A DNA stretch of 64,000 nt from CAVRIA01 sp963721115. Its GTDB lineage: Bacteria; Desulfobacterota; Binatia; HRBIN30; CADEER01. This document shows, in pieces, positions 19,473-26,894 of the stretch. The translations under genes and the position numbers were made by a program. The first letter of the stretch is position 1. Every line of letters begins with the position of its first letter. The stretch spans positions 62,001 to 126,000 of the forward strand of contig CAVRIA010000008.1 of the NCBI GenBank assembly GCA_963721115.1, in the 5' to 3' direction. The notes beneath the pieces are model-generated. The model worked only from the letters and a program-made list of their open reading frames with translations. It searched no databases and was not told where the DNA came from.

Positions 19473-20730
19473 ATGACGCGGCAAGCCATCAGAACCGTAG
19501 CGGTGCTCGGCGGAGGGCCGTCCGGCGCCACCCTGGCGGCGCTTCTCGCCCGCAAGGGCCTCCGCGTCGTCGTGTTCAGCCGCGGCAAGCGCCCGCCCAT
19601 CATCGTCGGCGAGTCGCTGGTGCCGGCGATCGTGCCTTTCCTGCGCGAGCTCGGAATCGAGCAGGAGGTAGCGAGCTACAGCATCTGGAAGGGTGGCGCG
19701 ACCTTCGTCTACAATGGCCACGACCGCTTGAGCTTCCGCTTCCACGAGGTGCGCGGCGCCAAGACGACCTACTCGTACAACGTCCCCCGCGACCGCTTCG
19801 ACGCCTCGGTGCTGGAAGCGGCGCGGCGTGCCGGTGCCGCGATCGTCGACCACGGGGCGCGCCTGGTGCGCGACGGCGATTCGGATCGCCTGCGTGCTCG
19901 ACGACGAGACGCTCGCCGCGGCGCGGGCCGCCGGCGCCCTGGACGCTCAGCCCGACCTGATCGTCGACGCGGGCGGGCGCGCGCGCCTGATCCCGAACCT
20001 GCTCGGCATCCCCAGTGACACCGGGCCGCGGCGCGACACGGCGCTGCACGCCCACCTCTCCGGCGTCGAGGTCGAGATCGAGGGCAACGTCCACACCGAC
20101 CGGCTGGAGCACGGATGGTGCTGGCGCATCCCGCTGCCCGGCCGCGTCTCCGTCGGCTTCATCGTCGACACCGAGTATCTGCGCACCTTCGGCGACACGA
20201 TCGAGGAGCAGTTCGACAACTACCTGCGCCGCGATCCGGTGATCCGCGACTGGGCGAAGCCGGCGACGCGGATCACGCCGGTCGTCAAGTACTCCAACTA
20301 CCAGCTCCTCTCCTGGCGCGGCGTCGGCGAGAACTGGGCCCTGGTGGGCGACACCTTCGGCTTCGTCGACCCCGTCTTCTCCAGCGGCCTGCTGATCGCC
20401 TTCGAGAGCGCCGCGGCACTGGCCGAGGCCGTGCTCGACGGATCGGCCGAGGCCTTCGCGAGATACGAGAAGCTCGTGCGGCGCAAGCTCGCTGCGTGGC
20501 AGCGCGTGGTCAGCTACTTCTACGACGGCCGGCTGCTGACGCTTTTCCGGGTCGGCGAGTACGTGCAGAAGAAGCCCTGGGGCAAGCTTTTGGACTTCCA
20601 CTTTCGCAAGCACATGCCGCGCATCTTCACCGGCGAGGACGCCACCAACCCCTACAGCCTGTGGCTGGTCAATTTCATGGTCACGTACGGGCTGTATCAG
20701 AGGGACCCACGCGAGCTGCAGATCAACTGA
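19473..20730 (+). CDS. Flavin-dependent halogenase-like oxidoreductase, one frameshift
   Basis: Flavoprotein of the tryptophan-halogenase/monooxygenase superfamily, about 419 residues. FAD motif VLGGGPSGATLAALLARKG (GGGPSG 13-18), then GESLVPAIVPFLRELGI. The stretch WKGGATFVYN places a Lys (K73) where carrier-protein-type halogenases have their hypohalite-binding Lys. WCWRIP gives the WxWxIP signature, which blocks a monooxygenase course. GDTFGFVDPVFSSGLLIA replaces the geranylgeranyl-reductase form and matches halogenases. The frames join near 19885 (GDSDR to ACVLDDE). It is divergent from the ACP operon and followed after 14 bases by the CrtI-like gene. It could be a halogenase acting on an ACP-bound substrate, or a hydroxylase/desaturase of the same fold. 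Confidence 0.75.
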
Positions 20731-20744
20731 GCGGGAAGCCGAGG

Positions 20745-22304
20745 ATGTCCCGCCGCACCGACCGGATGAGATTTCACCCGGAATCGAGCCGGTGCTCCTA
20801 CGACGTCGTCGTGGTCGGCAGCGGCATCGGGGGACTGACGGCGGGAGCGCTCCTGGCGCGCGCCGGGCGCAGCGTTCTGGTGATCGAGCGGCACGACCGT
20901 CCGGGCGGCTACGCGCACGCCTTCCGGCGGCGCCACTATCTCTTCGATTCCGCGGTCCACTTGGTGGGTGGCTGCGGGGCCGGGCCGGCCGAGGGTGGCG
21001 GGTTGATTCACGATCTGCTCTGCGCCCTCGACGTCCGCGATCGCTGCGCGTTCGAGAAGATCGATCCCTGCTACGCCGTGCGCTATCCGGGCTTCGCACT
21101 CGACGCGCCCACGGGTCTCGAGCCCTTCATCGCGGCGCACGTGGACAAGTTCCCGGGCGAGGAAGGGGGCATCCGCGGTCTCGTCGGCCTGTGCCACGAG
21201 GTGCGGCGCGAGGCGCGGCGCGCCAGCGACATCCGGTCGGCGCGCGAGGTGGGGCGTGCGCCCCAGGTCTTCCCGACGCTGCTCGAGTACCGCCGCGCCA
21301 CCCTCGGCGGGGTCCTCGACCGGTACCTCTCCGACCCCAAGCTGAAGACGGCGGTCGCCACCCTGTGGCCCTACCTCGGCCTGCCGCCGTCGCGCGTCTC
21401 GTTCCTGTACTGGGCGACGATGCTGATGAGCTACGTAGAGGACGGCGCGTACTACTGCCGGGGCACGTTTCAGAGCTTCGCCGATGCCCTGGCCGACGCG
21501 GTGGAGAGGCACGGCGGCGAGGTGCTCCTGCGCGCTCCCGTGCGCCGCATCCGAGTCGAGAGCGGGCGCGCGGTCGGGGTGGTGCTCGAGAACGGCCAGC
21601 GCATCGATGCCTCCCTGGTGGTGTCGAATGCCGACGCCGTGCAGACGGTCGAGGAGCTGGTCGGACCCGCCGCCTTCCCGTCGCGCTATCTCAGCAAGCT
21701 GCGCCGCATGAAGCCGTCGGTCTCCGCCTTCGTGGTCTACGCGGCGGCCAAGGTGGAGCTGCCCGCCGGCGTCTGCCACGAGACGTTCTTCTACCAGGGA
21801 TGGGACCACGACGAGGCTTATCGAAGCGTTCTCGCCGCCGAGCCGTCCTGGCTGACCATCACGATTCCCACGCTTGCCGATCGGCAGCTCGCCCCGCCCG
21901 GCGAGCACCTGGTCGTCCTCACCACCCTGTTTCCCTACGACGCGGTTCCCACCCGGCGCGCCGACAAGCAGCGCCTCGTCGAACGGCTCGTATCCGTCGC
22001 CGATCGCTGCCTACCGGGGCTGCGGAAGGGCTTGACGTTCGCCGAGGGCGCCACCCCGCGCACGATGGAGCGCTACACGCGGAACACTGCCGGCGCGATC
22101 TACGGCTGGGATCTCTCGCCGGGCCAGATCAGTCCGGCGCGGCTCGGCAACGAGACCCCGCTGGCGGGTCTCTATCTGACGGGACACTGGACGCAGCCCG
22201 GGGGCGGCATCTACGGTGTCGTCACCTCGGGCGTTCAGACCGCCCGCGCCGTCCTCGGCAGCGCGTGCGAGGCCGACCTGTGGGGTCGGCTGCGCGGCGA
22301 CTAG
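20745..22304 (+). CDS. CrtI/CrtISO-like FAD-dependent oxidoreductase
   Basis: A 519-residue phytoene desaturase / carotenoid isomerase superfamily enzyme. Dinucleotide-binding motif VVVVGSGIGGLTAGALLARA (GSGIGG 25-30) is followed by VLVIERHDRPGGYAHAFRR. The C-terminal motif LYLTGHWTQPGGGIYGVVTSG contacts the flavin. The ATG at 20745 is preceded by GGAAGCCGAGG. It forms an operon with the halogenase-like gene (14-base gap). No phytoene synthase or other crt gene is in the window, so carotenoid work is not supported. A polyene or retinol-saturase-like desaturation, isomerisation or saturation is as likely. Confidence 0.85.
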   Translation: MSRRTDRMRFHPESSRCSYDVVVVGSGIGGLTAGALLARAGRSVLVIERHDRPGGYAHAFRRRHYLFDSAVHLVGGCGAGPAEGGGLIHDLLCALDVRDRCAFEKIDPCYAVRYPGFALDAPTGLEPFIAAHVDKFPGEEGGIRGLVGLCHEVRREARRASDIRSAREVGRAPQVFPTLLEYRRATLGGVLDRYLSDPKLKTAVATLWPYLGLPPSRVSFLYWATMLMSYVEDGAYYCRGTFQSFADALADAVERHGGEVLLRAPVRRIRVESGRAVGVVLENGQRIDASLVVSNADAVQTVEELVGPAAFPSRYLSKLRRMKPSVSAFVVYAAAKVELPAGVCHETFFYQGWDHDEAYRSVLAAEPSWLTITIPTLADRQLAPPGEHLVVLTTLFPYDAVPTRRADKQRLVERLVSVADRCLPGLRKGLTFAEGATPRTMERYTRNTAGAIYGWDLSPGQISPARLGNETPLAGLYLTGHWTQPGGGIYGVVTSGVQTARAVLGSACEADLWGRLRGD

Positions 22305-22344
22305 TGGTCGACGGGCGCTCCACCGGAGCGCCCGTCCCGTCGGT

Positions 22345-22689
22345 CTACTTCGACGGATCGTAGATGACGCGGACGACCTTCAAGCCGCCCGTATACCGAT
22401 TGCGCGAGAAGACCACCTCTCCCTGCCCCGCGTAGGTCCATGCGCTGCGCGCGGTATCGGACCCGTAGTACCAGGGAATGAAGGCCTTGCCGGTGATGTA
22501 GTCGCGCGAGCTGGTGGGCTCGCCGAGGGTCTTGCGGACGTCGATTTCGGTCATCCCGACCTGGATCTGGGCAAGCGGGCTACCGGCGGGTGGCGGCGTC
22601 GCCGGAGGCGCGGGCTGGCGGGCCCTGCACGCCGCCAGGGTCAGTAAGAGAAGGATCACTGCGGAGCTGGTGAGTCGTCGTCGCATCAT
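22345..22689 (-). CDS. Small SmpA/OmlA (BamE-like) lipoprotein
   Basis: A 114-residue lipoprotein: signal peptide with lipobox LLTLAAC, a Pro-rich linker, then a BamE-like fold beginning QIQVGMTEIDVRKTLGEPTS and ending in two strands (GEVVFSRNRYTGGLKVVRVIYD). BamE proper supports outer-membrane protein assembly, and many paralogues are of unknown function. It is convergent with the CrtI-like gene and 153 bases from the radical SAM gene, so no operon is evident. Confidence 0.75.
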   Translation of the reverse strand: MMRRRLTSSAVILLLLTLAACRARQPAPPATPPPAGSPLAQIQVGMTEIDVRKTLGEPTSSRDYITGKAFIPWYYGSDTARSAWTYAGQGEVVFSRNRYTGGLKVVRVIYDPSK

Positions 22690-22842
22690 GTTTGCACTCC
22701 TATCGAAAGTCCACGCGCGGGTCCGAGCAATTGCTCGACGATGGCGCGGCGGTTTCTACCGGAGCGTACGTTGCAGCGCAAGGGAGGTCGGGCGGGCGAG
22801 GGCGCTCCGGCCGGTGCGAGACCATCCGCGAAGCGGCCGTGA

Positions 22843-24196
22843 CTACGAGATCGTGGCCCACGCCTTTTCGTGCGAATGCAGGAAGCGGTTCACCTTCATG
22901 TTGGCGACGAAGTACGCCAGGGTCTCCAGGTAGCTCCCCGCCGGCGGGGGGAAGAGGCGGCGGGCGATGGCTCGCGCGGAGTAGAAGCCCTCGTAGACGT
23001 ATTGGAAGCCGCTCATCATCTCGTCCGCCGTCATGTTGGCCGGGCGGATGAGGGGGCTGCCGTAGTCGTACCGGCCCCAGTCCTGCACCAGGATGCGTCC
23101 CGCCGCGCTCATGTCTTCGTAGTACTTGGTCCCCGGATAGGGACAGGGCGTGAACAGCTTGAGGAACGAGACCTTGTTGTCGATCAGGAAGCGCAGCGAG
23201 CGCTGAAAGGTGTCCAGCCCGTCGCCGTCGAGTCCGACCATCAGCAGGGCGATGACCTGGATGCCCTTGGCGCGGATGGCGCCGAGATCGCGGTCGAAGC
23301 GCTTCGGCAGGTTGAACCCCTTCTTCACCGAGTCGAGGCTGCCCTCGTTGATGCTCTCGAGGCCGATCGAGAGGCTCACGCAGCCGCTGCGGGCCGCCAG
23401 GTCGAGCAGCTCCGGATCGCGCGCGATGTTGATGGTCGACTGGCTCGCCCACTTCAGCCGCAGCGGGATCATGGCCCGGAAGAGCTCCTTGGCCGGCTCG
23501 GGATGGGCGATCGGGTTGTCGTCGAGGAACAGGATGCGGTTGGCGCCGAGCGCCTTGATCGCGCGCAGGTCCTCGATGACCTCGGGAACCGGCCGCGTGC
23601 GGTAGCTGCGCTTGTAGTAGGTCTGCACCGCGCAGTACTCGCACGGATGGGGGCAGCCGCGCGAGAAGACGACCGGCCAGTGGAAGTACATGCGGTAGAG
23701 CCAGCTCTGCTTGAAGGCGTCGTACTTGAGCAGCGGCAGGCTCGTGTAGTCGACGCGCGGCAGGTTCTGCAGATCGTGCCAGCGCTCGGCGCGATAGATG
23801 CGGCGGTTCAACCCCTCGCAGAAGTCGGCGAGGAGCTGTGGCCACACCTCTTCGGCTTCGCCGGCGACTACCGCATCGGCGTGCTTCAGCGATTCGTCGA
23901 CGTTCAGGGTCACCCAGGTGCCGCCGAGCACGACGCGCCGGCCGCGGGCGCGGAAGTGGTCCGCCAGGTCGTAGGCGCGCTTGATCTGCGGGCCCATGGC
24001 GGTGATTCCCACCAGGTCGCCTTCCCAGTCCGAGGTCGACGTCGTAGAAGAGCTCGTCGACCATGCTCACCTCGTGCCCCGGCGGCGTCAGCGCCTTCAG
24101 GTAGGGCAGGGTGAGCCCGCTGGTCCAGTAGCGGGTGGTCTTGTGGAGCTCGCCGGCCGGACCGTAGTGCGTCGGCGATATCAGCAGGATCCGCAC
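22843..24196 (-). CDS. B12-binding-domain radical SAM protein, one frameshift
   Basis: Cobalamin-dependent radical SAM enzyme. The N-terminal B12-binding domain begins VRILLISPTHYGP (GTG start) and continues with DLVGITAMGPQIKRAYDLAD and VVLGGTWVTLNVDE. The radical SAM core has the cluster motif SRGCPHPCEYCAVQTYY (CxxxCxxC near 23,640-23,665), plus LFLDDNP and LSIGLESINEGSL. An indel near 24,025-24,040 splits the B12 domain. Such enzymes methylate unreactive carbons or rearrange rings and lipids, as in hopanoid and bacteriochlorophyll synthesis. Gene context (acyltransferases and flavoenzymes) suggests a lipid or polyene substrate. Confidence 0.88.
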
Positions 24197-24296
24197 GGCG
24201 AGAACTCTGCGGGGGAATCGAGCGCAAGTCAACGAAGGAGACGACGCCCGGCGCCTCGATTTCCCAAGGCGTTGGTTCGGTGTTACGGTGCGGCGC

Positions 24297-25037
24297 ATGA
24301 CGGATTCCGGCGCGCAGGCCGAGGCTCTCGTCGCGTCCGTGCCGCGGACGCGCATCTTCCTCAACCGGCTGATCTTCCGCGGGATGCTGTTCTCCATGGG
24401 GGCGATCGCGGTCGTCATGTACCGGCTCATCCCCGACAAGAACGTCACCTGGCGCTTCGCCAAGGCGTCGGCGCGCAACCTGAGCAAGATGCTCGGCGTC
24501 GCGGTGCGGGTGCGCGGGCTCGAGCATCTCGGCGCGGGGCCGTACATGTTCACGCCCAACCACCAGAGCAACTTCGACATCGTTGCGCTGCTCGGCTACC
24601 TGCCGGGCAACAACCGATTCGGCGCCAAGAAGGAGTTGTTCAAAGAGCCGATCCTCGGCCTCGTCCTGAAGACCATGGGCATGATCCCGATCGACCGCGA
24701 CGACCCATCCGCGGCGATCGAGATGCTCAACCGGCTGACGCGCGACCGTTTCTCGACCATCATGTTCCCGGAGGGCACGCGCAGCCGCGACGGCAACCTG
24801 CTGCCGTTCAAGAAGGGCGCCTTCGTCACCGCCATCGAGCTCGGCGTCCCGGTGGTGCCGGTCGTGTGCAAGGGCACCGCGGAGATCATGCCGAAAGGCC
24901 GCTACCTGTCGATCCTTCCCGGCGAGGTCGAGCTGGTCGTGCTGGAGCCCATCCCGACGGCGGGGATGAGCTACGAGGATCGCCAGGGCCTGCGTGATGT
25001 CGTGCGCGAGCGCATCCAGGCCGAGCTGGCGAAATGA
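24297..25037 (+). CDS. plsC: PlsC-like 1-acylglycerol-3-phosphate acyltransferase
   Basis: Membrane-associated acyltransferase of 246 residues: one hydrophobic N-terminal helix (FRGMLFSMGAIAVVMYRLI), catalytic NHQSNFD (H89-D94, HX4D), substrate motif MFPEGTRSRDG and a block-IV-like GVPVVPVVCKG. It normally makes phosphatidic acid from lysophosphatidic acid. The alternative start GTG at 24288 adds three residues. It is divergent from the radical SAM gene (100 bases) and convergent with the LpxL-like gene. A second acyltransferase next door suggests that it may serve a specialised lipid and not only membrane synthesis. Confidence 0.88.
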   Translation: MTDSGAQAEALVASVPRTRIFLNRLIFRGMLFSMGAIAVVMYRLIPDKNVTWRFAKASARNLSKMLGVAVRVRGLEHLGAGPYMFTPNHQSNFDIVALLGYLPGNNRFGAKKELFKEPILGLVLKTMGMIPIDRDDPSAAIEMLNRLTRDRFSTIMFPEGTRSRDGNLLPFKKGAFVTAIELGVPVVPVVCKGTAEIMPKGRYLSILPGEVELVVLEPIPTAGMSYEDRQGLRDVVRERIQAELAK

Positions 25038-25098
25038 GATCGAAGCCGGGCCGCGGAAGCCAACGCCGCGAACGCGGCTGACATCGCTCGCGATCTGG

Positions 25099-26103
25099 TC
25101 AGCTGACCACGGACGACTGGGCGCCGACGGCGCCGCGCCGGTCGATCGGATCTCCCGCCCGCGGGCCGTCGCTTTCCGCGCGCGCGGCCGGGGGTGACGC
25201 CTGCCAGAAGGGGGCGAACTGGAACCACTGGGTGGGGCGCTCGCGGATGACCGCCTCGAAGGTCTTGACGACCTCGAGCATCGGCAGCTCCAGCGCCTTG
25301 CCGCGCGCGCTGCGCGGCACGGTGAACGAGCCCCCCATGCGCACGGCGTAGTGCCGAACGCCGAGGCGCGGTCCGAAGGCGGGGATGATGGGCGCGGTGG
25401 AGAGCCGGGCCAGGTCGAACGGGCCGGAGGGAAAGGGCACCGGAGAGCCGAAGAAGGGGATCATGCGGTATCCCGCCCCGGGCGGCAGCCGGTCGAGCTG
25501 CAACGCCACCACCTCGTTGCGGCGCAGGGCGCTGAGCAGTGTCAGGGAGGAGAAGACCGAGGTGTCCGAGTAGATGACGCGAACGCCCGCTTGCTCGCGC
25601 ATCTTGCGCACGTACTCGTTGGCGGCCGGATGCGCCTCGTGCGCCATGACGACGTTCACCGGCCGGCCGTAGGTGCGCATGAGTCGGGCCGTGATGTCCC
25701 AGTTGCCGAAGTGCCCGGTGACGACGATGGCGCCGCGGCCCTGCTGCAGGGCGGTCACGGTCGGGTCCTCCTCCGGCACGTCGAGGCGCACCGGCTTCGG
25801 CCGCGGACCGAAGTACTCCATGGTCTCCGTCATGCAGTGCGAGAACTCGGCGAACATCTTCAGCGCCAGCAGCGTCGCGCGGCCGCTCCCGTCGTCGCCC
25901 AGGACGTGCCGCATGTTGGCGATCGCCCCGCGGCGGTTGCGGCCCACCAAGGCGAAGATGATCGACGCGAACACCGGCGGCGAGTAGCGCTTCCACCACT
26001 CGGGCCCGTACACGCTCCCCAGGTTGGCGAGCTTGCGCCAGAACAAGCTGTCGAACCGGAGAGCCTGCGCGAGCTGCGCGACGCGCGGAGGCGTGGAGGC
26101 CAT
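25099..26103 (-). CDS. LpxL/HtrB-family lauroyl-type acyltransferase
   Basis: A 334-residue LABLAT-fold acyltransferase. The catalytic HX4D lies in VVTGHFGNWD (H131-D136), followed by EVVALQLDRLPPG and IPFFGSPVPFPSGPFDLA, the usual second and third blocks. A hydrophobic N-terminal segment (PPVFASIIFALVG) anchors it to the inner membrane. Classical members acylate lipid A; homologues in aryl-polyene and flexirubin-type clusters acylate the pigment's lipid anchor. No lipid A genes are nearby, while a GT2 glycosyltransferase lies divergently only a few dozen bases away, as in those clusters. Confidence 0.88.
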   Translation of the reverse strand: MASTPPRVAQLAQALRFDSLFWRKLANLGSVYGPEWWKRYSPPVFASIIFALVGRNRRGAIANMRHVLGDDGSGRATLLALKMFAEFSHCMTETMEYFGPRPKPVRLDVPEEDPTVTALQQGRGAIVVTGHFGNWDITARLMRTYGRPVNVVMAHEAHPAANEYVRKMREQAGVRVIYSDTSVFSSLTLLSALRRNEVVALQLDRLPPGAGYRMIPFFGSPVPFPSGPFDLARLSTAPIIPAFGPRLGVRHYAVRMGGSFTVPRSARGKALELPMLEVVKTFEAVIRERPTQWFQFAPFWQASPPAARAESDGPRAGDPIDRRGAVGAQSSVVS

Positions 26104-26153
26104 CTCGCCTGGCTAGCACGGCGAGCTTGAGCCAGGCAATCCGCCGGTGCAGT

Positions 26154-26894
26154 ATGCCGGCTTCGCTCATGACAGGAGACGGTGACGCGGCGGTTCTGAT
26201 TCCCGCTCTCGACTGCGAGCGCACGATCGGCGACGTGGTGCGCGGCGCGCGCCGCTTCGCCGCACATGTCCTGGTGGTCAGCGACGGCTCGTCCGACGCG
26301 ACGGCCGAGGTTGCGAAGCAGGCCGGCGCCGAGGTGCTCCGCCACGAAACCAACCTCGGCAAGGGGGCCGCCCTGCAGAACGGGATGCGGCGCCTGGCCG
26401 AGCAGGGATTCTCCCGGGTGCTGACGATGGACGGCGACGGCCAGCACCTCGCCGATCAGATTCCGTTGCTGCTGGAGGAGTCCGATCGCGACCGGCGCGC
26501 CCTGGTGATCGGCGCCCGCCAGATCGAGCCGGGCACGGTGGCGCCGATCAAGCTGTTCGGCAACCGCTTCGCCAACCGCTGGGTGGAGATCGCCTGCGGC
26601 CGGTCCCTACCCGATACGCAGTCGGGGTTTCGGGTCTACCCGCTGCACGAGACGCTCGCCCTGAACGCGCGGGCCGGGCGCTTCGCCTTCGAGACCGAAG
26701 TCGTGATCCGGGCCGCTCGCGCCGGCCTGCGGACCCGCTCCGTGCCGGTGCGGGCCTACTACCCTCCCGCCGATCAGCGCGTCAGCCACTACCGCCCCTT
26801 CCTCGACACCGTGCGCATCATCTTCGTGGTCGTGGGGCTGATCATTCGTGATTGGACCGATCGGACCGATCGGTCGGATCGGTCCGATTCCTGA
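26154..26894 (+). CDS. GT2-family glycosyltransferase (polyprenyl-phosphate sugar transferase-like)
   Basis: Glycosyltransferase of about 246 residues with a GT-A fold: VLIPALDCERTIGDVV, VSDGSSDATAE, NLGKGAALQNG and the metal-binding TMDGDGQH, then DTQSGFRVYPL and a single C-terminal hydrophobic segment (IIFVVVGLIIRDW). It resembles DpgS/DPM-type enzymes. The last ~12 residues (DRTDRSDRSDS) are encoded by the GACCGATCGGTC palindrome. Start uncertain: Met codons at 26127, 26154 and 26169; the middle one avoids crowding the divergent LpxL-like gene. Confidence 0.85.
   Translation: MPASLMTGDGDAAVLIPALDCERTIGDVVRGARRFAAHVLVVSDGSSDATAEVAKQAGAEVLRHETNLGKGAALQNGMRRLAEQGFSRVLTMDGDGQHLADQIPLLLEESDRDRRALVIGARQIEPGTVAPIKLFGNRFANRWVEIACGRSLPDTQSGFRVYPLHETLALNARAGRFAFETEVVIRAARAGLRTRSVPVRAYYPPADQRVSHYRPFLDTVRIIFVVVGLIIRDWTDRTDRSDRSDS
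26854..26885. terminator. Bidirectional palindrome of the GACCGATCGGTC type
   Basis: A 32-base near-perfect palindrome (15 of 16 positions pair) directly between the convergent GT2 and acyl-CoA ligase stops. It shares 17 identical bases with the hairpin at 16433-16476. A shared terminator for the two convergent genes is the simplest role. Confidence 0.5.

Noticed and set aside
20745..22304. Carotenoid biosynthesis locus
   Set aside because: Only one CrtI-like enzyme is present; there is no phytoene synthase, cyclase or GGPP synthase. The superfamily has many non-carotenoid members.
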